Below, piece after piece: positions 33,890-44,199 of a stretch of DNA of 64,000 bases (its first letter is position 1; each line of letters begins with the position of its first letter). The stretch spans positions 219,980,853-220,044,852 of the forward strand of contig NC_085136.1 in NCBI RefSeq assembly GCF_035046485.1. The letters are read 5' to 3'. The position numbers and the translations under genes are program-made. Under the pieces are notes generated by a model. It saw only the letters and a program-made list of their open reading frames with translations. It had not been told where the DNA came from and made no database searches. Origin of the DNA: Aedes albopictus. Lineage: Eukaryota; Arthropoda; Insecta; Diptera; Culicidae.

Positions 33890-34650
33890 ATTTCATGCAA
33901 TTTTACCGCACTCGCGTAGTAGATGGTTTTCAAATGTCGGCATTTGCATGTCTTCACTTGATTCGGAATCAACTCTTGCAGAAAATATAGAATTGTAGCC
34001 CTCATAAGGGCTGTTTAAATTTAATTGCTTACTAAAGATGAAATTCGGTAGTTATGATTGCGAAATCCAGAACCGAGAATGGTGGCGTTGACTCCGATGG
34101 TGGGTTTGTGAGGCGATACTGTGCAAAACGTGACGATGCGAAAGCGGACGCACTCGCGTGCAACCGCCTTCGACCATCGCGATCGGCTTGCCAAAGCATA
34201 CTGAAGGAAGTGAAGTGAGCGCTCTGCTGATGCGTTCCCGTCAAACAGTTGGCAAAGAATAAGAGAAAATGGGAAGAAGCAGTTTGCCTTTATACGGCAA
34301 GGCTTTTCGTTTTCCCCTCTCGAACGTGGTTGGTTCGATGAGAGAGGGGTAAGAATCAGTGATGCCATAGGATTTATTCGCAATATTGGTTTGATTAATG
34401 TTCATCAAATTCATTTTAATATGCAAATCATACTTTTGCAAATTGGTAGACTAGATTTATTAAAAGTTTAATACTTATAAATAATAATTCAATATCATGG
34501 TTAAGTATTGCACATTTTAAACGGTTAAAGTACTTATTCAATCAAATTTGGCAACACTGTTTAACAATGCTCATTTTCTTCATCAAAGTAACCATTTTTC
34601 TAAGTTGAAGAAATTGAACAAATTTTCAATCAAGTCGTACAAATTTTGCT
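33890..34650 (-). other. Histone-like unit A
   Basis: On minus: an upstream ccaaccacgttcgagagggg block, TATAAAG box (34294-34288), leader aactgcttcttcccat, and a ~270-bp body sharing tttggcaagccgat and accaccattctcgg strings with unit D. It then has a perfect 6-bp/4-nt hairpin AGCCCT-TATG-AGGGCT (34012-33997) preceded by taaa(c) and followed 17-25 nt later by gcaagagttga. Hairpin plus purine box is the histone pre-mRNA 3' processing layout. The body has an open frame of 120 codons that is not a histone. Confidence 0.55.
33997..34012 (-). promoter_or_regulatory. Histone-type 3' hairpin (unit A)
   Basis: 16-nt hairpin with six perfect pairs and loop TATG, followed by a CAAGAG box at 33970-33981. 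Known histone stem-loops have six pairs and a 4-nt loop with U at positions 1 and 3; this fits. Confidence 0.6.
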
Positions 34651-34687
34651 GATTTTGTTCCTTCCATTTATAACAGCCATCTTATAG

Positions 34688-35158
34688 TACCGTATTACCC
34701 CGCTAATACGACACCGACTGTTGTCGAATAACCGGGGTAAACTTTTAATTCGACAAACTGGTCACCCTACATCACGTTGCTCATTGAAATTTGGCAACTC
34801 TATTTTTGTTTTTGTTTTGATTTCCGGATTTGTTATGAAACATAATTTCAACAAATATTGCGGTGATGCGAATGAAAAGCTCGTTTTTTTTTACGATTGT
34901 TGCCATCGTCAGTCGATTCCGGTTGGTCTCCAGGCGGTTTGGGCGTCAAATAGCACCAAAACAGAACTTCCGGAATTAGCGTCTGCAAGAGGAGCTGCTG
35001 CGGGTGCGAGTATAAGCGCAATATTAAACTGTTTTGCATTTACAGTGTACATCGCTGTGACATTTCATTACTTTTTAATTCGACATGTGTCGAATAAGCG
35101 GGGTACGAATTAAAAAGTGTCGAATTAAAACGTGTCGAACGAGCGGGGTAAGACGGTA
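34688..35158. mobile_element. TA-flanked MITE, 467 bp
   Basis: Element 34690-35156 is bounded by TA. Inverted ends are ccgtattaccccgctaatac and its partner ending gagcggggtaagacgg. The unit gtcgaataa(c/g)cggggta recurs near both ends in both orientations. Tc1/mariner-type by target. Its interior carries a 130-codon frame (34721-35113) that I do not recognise. Confidence 0.8.
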
Positions 35159-35164
35159 ATTTCA

Positions 35165-35960
35165 CTTGAAACCGTAACCTAGAAAATTATCTGTTCTCTC
35201 TTGTGGGACAGTTTTATAGCTCTCAGAAGGGCTGTTTTAATTTACATCATTTCCATCCGACGATGAAAAGTCCTCATCCGGCTGGCTACTCCAATTTTAC
35301 CACCGCACGCCGCGCACGACGACGCACAACCGTTGACATCCACCGCGCTCCGCATGTCACAGAATACTGAGCGAACATGCAAACGGAGAAACTGCTCTGT
35401 GTGTTCGTCTCGTCAGATCCACTCGTGCTGCCACGCACTCCGACGCGAAGACGCACGCACAACCGCCGACAGCTACCACCGCGCTCGGAATGACTATGGC
35501 TGTTCTCTTCCGATGCGTTCCCCTCTGGACTGGTCAGCAGCTCCACTTGTACCGCATCAGGCCCGGCACGACGACGCGCGACCGTCGGCAACCACCGTGC
35601 TCGGCATGTGGAAGTATACTGAGCAGCGAAAATGCAAACGGAGGTACTGGGCTGTTCTCCTCCGATGCGTTCCCCTCGAGGAGTCGATGCAGAATGGAGG
35701 AAGATGGGAAGAAGCAGTAATCTTTTATACTGGGTGGTGCTCGACGAAAAATCGCAAACTTGTGCTCGCACGTGATTGGCTGGATAAAACATGGGTTCAC
35801 TTTTCCCAAATTTTCAATAGTTTGCTGTTGAAAATCAATAGTTAGCTATAATTATTTCAACGCGTAGATAAATTTCTGATCTATCGGTGCAAAAATTTTG
35901 AAAATCGGTCGTGAAACGGCTGAGTTATTAGCGCTCAAAACCTATCAATTTTTCGTGACG
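35165..35960 (-). other. Histone-like unit B (internally duplicated)
   Basis: On minus: CCAAT box (35779-35775), TATAAAAG (35729-35722), leader ctgcttcttcccatcttcc, then a body in which gggaacgcatcgga.gagaac and tttctccgtttgca... occur more than once, i.e. an internal tandem duplication of the leader/body. It ends in a 16-nt hairpin with one mismatch (35233-35218) and ccacaagagag (about 35205-35195). A frame of 168 codons crosses the body but no domain is visible; it is Arg/Ser-rich with no histone fold. Confidence 0.55.
35218..35233 (-). promoter_or_regulatory. Histone-type 3' hairpin (unit B, one mismatch)
   Basis: AGCCCT-TCTG-AGAGCT on minus: five of six pairs. Followed by ccacaagagagaac, similar to a histone downstream element. 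Confidence 0.5.
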
Positions 35961-37570
35961 GTCGCAAAATTTTAGATTTTCATTTTACACCCAGTACTTC
36001 CCGTAAGACGTAGTTTACGTCAAAAAAAAAGATTTTTGATAGCTAAATTTCACTCAATACTCCACAAACTCATTTTATATGTAGAATTTAGTAAAAATCA
36101 ATGTTTTGATATGAAAATTCTACCTAATATATTCCACAAGCCTTCTCTCATCATGTTCATACTCCTAAGATTTCAATGTGTGATTATTTTTTGAGATTTG
36201 ATGTGTTTTTAGGGCATTATCAAAGTTACCCCAAAATGAAAACCTGAATTTCGGTTATATGAAAAATTAAAAGTTATCCAAAATATTTCAGATTATCGAA
36301 TCTTTTAATTGCAATTGATAACTGATACCCCAGTACTTGTTTTAAAAATATTAAATTCGGGGAAATACTGTTACATGTGAAAATATTGAGAAAATTCGCT
36401 GAAAAACTATCAAAGTAGGGTAGGGTTAATTGAAAATAGCATATTTTTATGAAAGTAAGATATTTTTTTCAAGAAATTGCCTACCTTTAGGCTTTTAATG
36501 TGGGTCATTCTGTAAATTACTAAATTTATTTTATTCTCTTCATAAAAATACACCAGTTGTAAGAATTTTAAGAACTTATTTAGATTCAGCATCATCAAAT
36601 TTAGTTTGTTTCATAATTTTCCAATCTTCGAATGTTATGCCATTGGTTGATTAACTTCACCCCGGATTGGAAGTTTTCAAATTTGGTCATTTGAACATTT
36701 TTCACAAAATGTAGCAGTTTCTTGTATTGCGACATTTGCACCCATTTTGACTTGGCCCGAGTTCATTATTATCACAGTTGAATTTCGCACACGACTTCGC
36801 AGCGGCTCACGTTCACAACTTTCGAATGAGCCGTGGTGCGGTGGCACCGTTCCCTTTTTACCCTAGTGGAGAGGGAGGGGAATGCTCGGATTGCTGCTGC
36901 TACTGCTCAGGAGGCGACCCGTTCGCCTTGACGTCCGACTGTTGAATGAGCTGTGGTGCGGTGGCACCGTTCCTTTTATGTTCTCTAGTAACGAGTGAGG
37001 GGAAATCTCGGTTTAAGGGTAAATCTCGGATATCTGCTGTTGATGAGGCAATTTGCTTGCCTTACCGTCCCTATAATGAGGGGTTATTCTTTCAATCATA
37101 AATTGGACAACACGTGTACATCAATATTTTTGACATATTGTTTTATTAACTTAACTAAAGCTCCATGAGACATCTACAGTAGGTACCTACAAATGCAAGA
37201 GGCCCCTCTTGGACATTTGTCTGTCGAGCGAATTATCATTTAACTCGTCAAACACTCGCTCTAACCTCTCTCTGCAAACGGCTAGTTCAATTCTTGGATC
37301 TCATTTGTACTAAAAAAATCCGAATTAATCCATCGGCCTCTTCTCGCAATGCGTTTTTGAGTTTCCTACGGTTCACGCTCAAACTACGCTCTTTCTCCTT
37401 CAAATGTCTAATTTCGAGCTCAAAACCTACTTCCTCGAGTGTTAGGAAGGCAACACTCGTCTCTACCTGATTTTTTTGACGTTGAATAACGTCCTTCGGC
37501 AACATATAGGGGTGTAACTTCACAAAAACCAATAATCGGCCGCGTCACGAAAAGTGGTCAGCTTTTGAAC
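35961..37570. other. Central spacer of the inverted array
   Basis: Contains a diverged relative of the 18694 MITE (36460-36690, sharing ttgcctacc.t.aggc, accagttgtaaga and ttcaccccgga) and, at about 36826-37015, two direct copies of aatgagc(c/t)gtggtgcggtg followed by gcaccgttcc about 125 bp apart. The minus frame 37532-37287 (81 codons, Lys/Arg/Glu-rich, coiled-coil-like HLKEKERSLSVNRRKLKNAL) is unrecognised. Confidence 0.45.
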
Positions 37571-37575
37571 GCTAA

Positions 37576-37747
37576 TAAGGCATCGTACACAAATTACGTA
37601 ACGCTATAGGGGGAGGGGGGGAGTCTAGCTTAGCGTTACGAGCCATACAAAATATTTTTGGTTTTCATACAAAAAGCGTTACATGGGGGAGGGGGGGAGT
37701 CTGAAATCGCTGATTTTAGCGTTACGTAATTTGTGTACCATGCCTAA
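37576..37747. mobile_element. TAA-flanked MITE, 166 bp
   Basis: Element 37579-37744 has inverted ends ggcatcgtacacaaattacg and its near-perfect partner, bounded by TAA on both sides. The paralogous units B and E show the uninterrupted site gctaataactcag, which proves the insertion and its 3-bp duplication. TWA duplications suggest PIF/Harbinger. Confidence 0.85.
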
Positions 37748-38600
37748 CTCAGTCATTTATGAACGAATTTTAAAAATTTTAGCACCGATCAGACGCAAAT
37801 ATTTCCAGCAATTATGTCAATTAATAACAACTATTGATTTTCAACAGCGAACTATTGAAAATTTAGGAAAAGTGAACCCATGTTTTATCCAGCCAATCAC
37901 GTTCGAGCGCAGTTTTGGTCTTTTCCGTCGAGCGTCTGGCAGTATAAAAGCTATTTCTTCTTCCCCTCTTCCTTCATTTTTCATCAACACCTCGAAGGGA
38001 ACGCATCGGCAAAGAGCTGTGTAGTTTGCTCCGTTTGCGTTTTCATTTAGTGTTCTTTGGCAAGCCGAGCGCGGTGGTCGGTCGGTGCGTCTTCGTGAGC
38101 GGCAGCCGGAGCGGGGTCGTTTAGGGGCTGTCCATAAACCACGTGGTCATTTTTTGGGACTTTTCAACCCCCCCCCCCCCCCCGCGTGGTCATTACTCCA
38201 TACAATTTTTTTTATTCGTCCATACAAAATGGTCGAGCAGCAGCGGCGGTGGGGTAATAATTTGTCATTTCTCTAGTTCGGATGGGCACCGACGACACGG
38301 CAGCAACGCGGTTTGATTTTGTGAAATCAAAATTAAACAGCCCTTATTAGGGCTACAATTTTAAATTCCACGTAAGAGTTGATTCGAAATCCACTAGAAA
38401 TTGAAGAAACGCAAGTGCAAACATCTTGAAACCTACTTCGAGAGCACCGCCGAACGCGGTACAAGCACCGCCAGCAACCTAGCAGCAGCGGCGGTGGCTT
38501 ATTTATTAGCATTTTCCCAGTGCGGTAGTGAATGGGCATGGGAACAATTGGGAATATTTTAATCGCTTGATGTCGAATCTATTCCAAATTCAAGATACGG
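37748..38600 (+). other. Histone-like unit C (interrupted by a short repeat)
   Basis: On plus: CCAAT (37893-37897), TATAAAA (37943-37949), leader ctatttcttcttcccctctt, tttgctccgtttgcgttttc and tttggcaagccgagcgcggt, all shared with B and D. At about 38124 a foreign ~110-bp segment starting gggctgtccataaaccacgt and containing an 18-C run intervenes. The unit resumes and ends in a perfect hairpin AGCCCT-TATT-AGGGCT (38339-38354) with gtaagagttga downstream. Its tail aligns with that of unit A. Confidence 0.55.
38339..38354 (+). promoter_or_regulatory. Histone-type 3' hairpin (unit C)
   Basis: Six perfect pairs, loop TATT, preceded by attaaac and followed 17-27 nt later by gtaagagttga. Confidence 0.6.
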
Positions 38601-38639
38601 TGACAAAAGCATAAACTTATGTGCGCATAATAAATCTGC

Positions 38640-39760
38640 TTAAAATTTCTTCAACTTTGAAAAGTGGCAGGTTTGCTGGAAAATGAAAATGTTAACCAGC
38701 GTTGCCAAATTTCAATAAGAATTTTAGAATTTCAAATATCTTTAATCTTTAAAAAATTTTGGTCGAAAATACATGACTTTTGTACTATACTGTCATTCCT
38801 TACTAAACATTATAATATTGGTTAATCCTAAGCTTACCTACTGATTTGGCAATGGCTAATAATAATCATTTTAGTATATTTTAATACTCCGCTATAATAA
38901 ATTATTGCAGATATATTTGTATGGCATCGTTGAATTTTACTCCCCTCACATTTAACCAATCACGTTCGAGAGGGGAAGCCAGGCCATTGTGCCGTATAAA
39001 AGCAAACTGCTTCTTCTCATCTTCCATCATTCTTTCTTGACCCCTCGAGGGGATCGCATCGAAGGAGAGCTAGCCAGTTTCTCCGTTTGCGTTTTCCACC
39101 AGTACGCTTTGGCAAGCCAAGCGCGGTGGTTGTCGGCTGTTACGCTCTCCTTCGTATCGTTGACGCGTTGTACGCGGCGCCAGTGGAGCAATCAGCCAGT
39201 TCAAACTGGTGCGCGGCAACAACGAGGGCTTTCTTTTGCCCCGAGTTTGCGCAGCATGGCCATCGCAAAACCCCCATCGGAAAAAACGCCACCGATGCCG
39301 TTCTGGATTTGGTTGGCATAGCTACCGATTTTCACCTCATGCAACAATTGAACGATTATTGTACAACAAATAAAATTTAACAGCCTTTCTAAGGGCTTCA
39401 AAAATGTTCCCCACAAGAGTGAATCGAATAATTTTCTTAGACGACGCGTCGGGTCACAAATATGTCAAAACCGACTAAGTCTTAAAACCGTAGCATAAAC
39501 TTTACAAGCGGAATAGTAGAAATATATTAGAGATTGTTGTAGCATCCTTTATATTTCCCAGCCAAATTTTAATGTGTGTTGTGTCCGCAAAAATTAAACA
39601 TTTCTATGCCCATTTTTGCCACACAATCTAGAAGAAAACTGTATGATATCTAGAAATTCTTAGTTATTTAATTACATATTGGTAATTCCAGACCACCAAT
39701 TAGCAAAAGCCTAATGATTTGCATTTTTGAATTATCTGCTGGATTGCATCTGTTTAAATT
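38640..39760 (+). other. Histone-like unit D
   Basis: On plus: upstream ~300 bp homologous to that of unit A, CCAAT (38956-38960), ttcgagagggg, TATAAAA (38995-39001), leader aactgcttcttctcatcttc, cagtttctccgtttgcg, tttggcaagccaagcgcggt, then ~250 bp of body. It ends in the hairpin AGCCTT-TCTA-AGGGCT (39382-39397, one G-T pair) and cacaagagtgaatcg. The ~400-bp tail matches the outer part of unit E. Frames of 97-110 codons cross the body; none resembles H1, H2A, H2B, H3 or H4. Confidence 0.55.
39382..39397 (+). promoter_or_regulatory. Histone-type 3' hairpin (unit D)
   Basis: Six pairs including one G-T, loop TCTA, followed by cacaagagtg about 16 nt later. Confidence 0.55.
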
Positions 39761-40680
39761 CTTATAAAATGAATGGTTACCAAGACAATTCTGTTATAGG
39801 TAAAGATTTTTAAATGATTTTGAAAAATTTGTTTATGGAAACATTTTAAAACCAACTACTACGCGGAACAAGTCTTGTCGCGTCCATTCTTAATTTCTAT
39901 ATATAAACCTGCAAAAGCAGAGACAATGTGCGAGAGGATTTGAAATCTGCATCAATTTTCTTCGCAAAATAATTTCCTGTTAGCATTCAAAGAAATTCAA
40001 AGGTCTAGCAAACTACAGTTGGCCCGCTGAAATTATTCTGCAAATTGACTCACTGTATTTTGATAGCAACAACATAGTTTAATGGAAGAGAAACTAATTA
40101 CGACTACCAGTACCTGGGCTGCACGTAAATGGTGAACCAAGAAAACCTAGTGCTGGGCCGACGTTCGATTTGAATAGGTCGTATCTGTATAGGAATCCCA
40201 GCAAATTTACGACCTATTCAAATTGAACGGCAAAGTTCATCAGAATGAATCGGATCGAAAATAATGATAAATAATAAACTCCACTATCAATTGCCGTATA
40301 CAATCAAACTAAAACAAACCAAAATTTCACATAACAGTCTTTATCAATGTTAATACAGCATTCAATAATCGGAACTTATGCAGACGTTATTCAACGTCAG
40401 ACTTTGTAACTGCCAGCGACGTCCATACGCCTGGGCAGTGGACGTCCTTACGTCCTGGGCCAGCTCACCGTTGTTTTCTCAGGGTCGACAATGTTCCTGC
40501 TCGAGTTGACTCACAATCTGTATGAAGTACCAGCGGACAAGGGGACAACGAACCAACGGACATGCATGCAGACCTTTCCCTTTATTTTATTGAAACGCAA
40601 AAATTACGTTTATCTTAGTTTTATTCTAGATGTTCATATTTCAATCATTTCATTTTAACGGGGTGGGTTAGTGTTAGGGT
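39761..40680. other. Unassigned region with one hairpin
   Basis: An inverted pair gttcgatttgaataggtcgt / acgacctattcaaattgaac spans about 40152-40229. Nothing else is supported. Confidence 0.35.
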
Positions 40681-40686
40681 TAGTGA

Positions 40687-41230
40687 TGTTGCGGCCGATC
40701 GGTGTGTTGGGGCCCATTGCTGGCATGCGAGGGTGGATGGACCGAGCTTGACATACCTTTGCTGTTTCGGGTCATGATAGTGGGGGGGTCTCCTTCGATG
40801 GTCGAGTGGGATGTTCCAGCCAGGGGTGGCTATTGAGAGGGCGGCGCCCAGACCCGGGCGTAGGCTGCCTCAAAGTGGCCTACCAGAAGATCGGTCGCGC
40901 AGGGCACTCGAATCCGGTCTTGGCCTGCCACGTGGTTGCCGGCAGGGTACATCGGACACTCCGGACACTTGGGTGCGGACGAGGAACGTGGTGGGGTCTC
41001 TAGCAGGAAGGCTTGGCGCTGCAGGGCTTCTGGGCACAACGGTGCGACGCCTCGCGTGACGGGGTAGGGAGCGTGTACTCGTTAGACGCTCCGGGACAGC
41101 CTGCAATGGTGGCTAAATCTGCGGCGTCGCTCTCCGGCCTCGAGGGCGTGGTCAAAGTCCCAATTAAGTCGTTCGACTCCCATACATTAGTGCGAAATTT
41201 CGGGGTCCGTGAAGTACTAGACAAAAAAAA
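40687..41230. other. GC-rich block starting tgttgcggccg
   Basis: Sharp GC increase over about 550 bp with overlapping open frames on both strands, an effect of composition. The start matches that of the block at 7228. A solo LTR or an element UTR is possible, but no end or target duplication was found. Confidence 0.3.
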
Positions 41231-41840
41231 TATGATACCTTCATATAATGTTACCTTGTACTCTACTGCAAACTGAAAATCTAGTACTCCGCTAATGTTG
41301 CTATGAGTAACAACCTACTTGTTTATGCAAATATAAACATGAAAATTTCTGATTCTGGTAGGTAGCGTATTGATTTATCATTTTTTTCAATTAATTTATC
41401 ATATATTTAATTTTAGAAATCAAAAGTTATGATGTGGGAATGTTGGCAATGCAACCCTACGCCACACAAATTCACCCAACGCGGGGGCAATCAGTGAATC
41501 CAAGATTCCATTGCCTAAGCCGGAAGCCGACCAGCTTTAGCCCGACCGACCAAAGCACCCGTTGGGGTATTAGACCTCTTTTTGATTCCGGAATCTCAAA
41601 GTCTTCGAGTGGTGGCCCGGGCGGGACTTGTTGTGCGCCCCAAATTGCGATGGCCAGAGTGGATAAAACCGCTCGCTGAATAATCGGATTGTGATAACCG
41701 CTAAATATACAAAATTTTCCTATTTCTTCAACGTGGTATGTTAACCACAAAAACGTTTGCTCGCTAGATGTTTTTCACTTGGAATCTCGCTACTGACTTT
41801 CTCCCATCATCCCCAAGAACGTTTTTTACCCGAAGCATTC
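41231..41840. other. Unassigned
   Basis: No supported gene. The 41434-41750 frames on both strands overlap and lack recognisable motifs. Confidence 0.3.
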
Positions 41841-41917
41841 ACTGCCCCACTCACATAACAGTTCCATCTTTGCTGGGTTCCCTATTCATATGGGACTGTT
41901 ACGCGAGTGGGGGCAGT
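41841..41917. repeat. 77-bp inverted repeat (short MITE-like)
   Basis: actgccccactcacataaca at the left matches the inverse of the right end (tgttacgcgagtgggggcag) over about 33 bp. No duplication identified. Confidence 0.6.
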
Positions 41918-41993
41918 TCATCACTCATCAATAAGCGTTCTTCCATTTCCACCTACATTCTTTTCTGGATGAGTGAAACCAGCCACCCAAATA

Positions 41994-42153
41994 CCCCACA
42001 CGAGCATTAAACTTAGTTCGTTTTGTCAAAATTTTCATCAAACCTTCAGCTTAATTGAAAGATTTTCCAAAAACATATTGGAAAAATCATGAGTTTGATG
42101 AAACTTTCGACAAAAAATATCGATATGGATGAAGTATTGATGCTCGTGTGGGG
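41994..42153. mobile_element. MITE, 160 bp
   Basis: Inverted ends ccccacacgagca / tgctcgtgtgggg with further inverse matches inside (tttgtcaaaattttcatcaa / tttgatgaaactttcgacaa). Target duplication unclear. Confidence 0.65.
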
Positions 42154-42589
42154 CCCACATTAGATTTGCGACCCCCAATGGCTTGCAGGCACGCTTCGGC
42201 TGTTCCACGATAAGCAGGGTAACAACAGACTGGGGATTGTGAGATCCAAGGTTGGGAAACGATGGCTTAGAAGGTTCGAAAAACCATACATGATGGAAAG
42301 AATTTGATCGAGTCGATTAAGATAGAAACTTAAATCGTATTTTGCTTTTATGAGGATCAAGCTGAAGATTTTCAGACAATTTTTGAGAACTTTACGGTAG
42401 TAGCCTTCGAAGCCGGTGCTGTTTGCATGCCGGTCTTTTTCACTTTTCTCCGAAATGATCTATTTTGATTGACACATTGAATTTTGTTTGTTGTCATGAA
42501 CTACTACATCATCGTGAGCTACTATGTCACAAAGTAAGTTAAGAATAAGGTAATCAGCGAAACGTCAAACTTGGGTACCGGGGACCAAA
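42154..42589. other. Unassigned
   Basis: No supported feature. Confidence 0.3.
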
Positions 42590-43406
42590 TGTAGTACTAG
42601 AAGTGGTACCCAGTTTGAGACCGAGTGCTACGACTTTATTTGGACTTTGGGCGTGGTCGTCGGGCACTGTGGGGACACCCGCCGGCAGTGTTGCTCTCGT
42701 CGGACGTTCCGGCACGATTGCCGATAGCTCGTGGTGGCCGAACCAGCTACTGACCCGCGGGGCTCTTGTGGCGCGCTCGCGTGACACCGGCAAGGAAGGA
42801 TGGGCACGCAGGACGTTCCGGCCAGGGCGTGCGGACGCACGTGGCTGCCGAACTGGGTGTTGTACCCGTTGGACTCCCGGCGCGATTGGGGAGAAGGCCA
42901 GATGGAAAGGGCGGTACTCGAGGGACGTTCTGGGACAGTCGTTCACACGCCCTGGAGTGGCAAAAACGGCCAATTGACTCGCCGAATTGGGAAAAGTTGG
43001 GCTCTCTGAACGTAACGGTCGAATCTTGTCGCCCTTGATTCGCAGGGCTCTAGGGCGCCGACGGGAAACGCCGCGGGGACGTCAGATGGTCTCGGGCTTC
43101 GTTTTTTTACTGGATGCCGAACACGACGGTGAAAATCCGCTGCGGTTTGGCCGGATGCCCTTCTACAAGTTTTCCGCGTGTACACAGCCGAACTAGACTT
43201 CTCAACTTGGGTTTTCGGCGTCGAGGATGCACTACCGCACTCGATGATAGTCCGAACACCACTCCCTGATTCGTCCTCTTTCGTTTTTTTTCCTCGTCGT
43301 TTTCGCCCCGGATGTAGTGGGGCCCTCGTCGATTTCGCTCTCTCGATGACGTTTTTGTTTTTAGTTTGTTTTTTTAGTACTTAACAAATTTGCGAGAGGT
43401 ACTACA
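42590..43406. mobile_element. LTR-like block, 817 bp, TGTAGTAC...GTACTACA
   Basis: The GC-rich block starts TGTAGTAC and ends GTACTACA, giving the TG...CA ends and short terminal inversion usual for LTRs. It is preceded by a purine-containing ggtaccggggaccaaa, which could be a polypurine tract. The 5-bp flanks do not match (ccaaa / tgcga), so a clean solo LTR is not proven. Overlapping frames inside (42554-43185) are compositional. Confidence 0.45.
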
Positions 43407-43594
43407 TGCGAAGTTGCACAATTTAAAATTAGTAGCTTGGTTGCGTCCTTCATGAATGTTCGTAGGGTTCATTGCTACCGTAAACGGTAACAACTTGCGG
43501 TCGTGTCTAGTATACAACCCCTCCAACTTTTTATTCCTGTTCGGGTTTGTCACTGCGACCAGTTTTTAGATCTATTGTGACATTACCCGTATCC
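43407..43594. other. Unassigned
   Basis: Short intervening sequence without features. Confidence 0.3.
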
Positions 43595-43748
43595 TTAGGG
43601 TCTGTGTCAATTGGCGAATTAAAATTAATTTTTACTTAAATTTGACAGTTCAACACTTAAACTTGACAGTTCTCCTAAGGAAATAATTATCGAACTGTCA
43701 AGTTTAAGTGAAAATTAATTTTAATTCGCCAATTGACACAGACCCTTA
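43595..43748. mobile_element. TTA-flanked palindromic MITE, 148 bp
   Basis: Element 43598-43745 has nearly perfect inverted arms of about 50 bp (gggtctgtgtcaattggcga start) bounded by TTA on each side. Compatible with PIF/Harbinger. Confidence 0.85.
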
Positions 43749-44199
43749 GTGTAGTGCATGTCGCATTACTCAATTGCCATTGAGGGGCAATAAAGTATCG
43801 ATTTTGATACAGTTTTTGTTTTGTTTTTTTTTTTTTTAGAAAACAAAACAAGAGTACTGATATTGGCCATGCATCGGAAACCTAGCATCACCCTTGTTTT
43901 ACTGCTAAATTCTCCCCAGTAGGAAGTTTAGGATCCGGGTTTTAATATTAGCAGTATGTGTTCAGTAATAAAGTTTCTAGTATGTTCCTTGCGTACTAGC
44001 ACTTTCCAGTCTTCAAAGAGTTAGTGCATACATGGATCCCTAACTCAATTTGATTTCCTTTGCAATGAGTTTAGCCTCATATGGTGAGGTTTTTAATTAT
44101 ATGCAAAGTAAGTTGGCAAACTCAGTTTTATTCAAAAACTGGAAGTCACCAAAACACAAGTAGTAAGGACTAAATACTATAATTCCTTGAATTACCAGA
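43749..44199. other. Unassigned
   Basis: Contains a short gttttgttttttttttttt / aaaacaaaac foldback near 43815-43850. Nothing else is supported. Confidence 0.3.

Noticed and set aside
39000..39380. A histone gene in unit D
   Set aside because: I compared all frames with remembered H1, H2A, H2B, H3 and H4 sequence patterns; none matched despite the histone-like 3' end.
40806..41276. Genes in the GC-rich block
   Set aside because: Frames overlap on both strands with no recognisable domain.
42554..43196. A cluster of overlapping ORFs on both strands
   Set aside because: GC-rich composition lowers stop frequency; no motif is present and the block has LTR-like ends.
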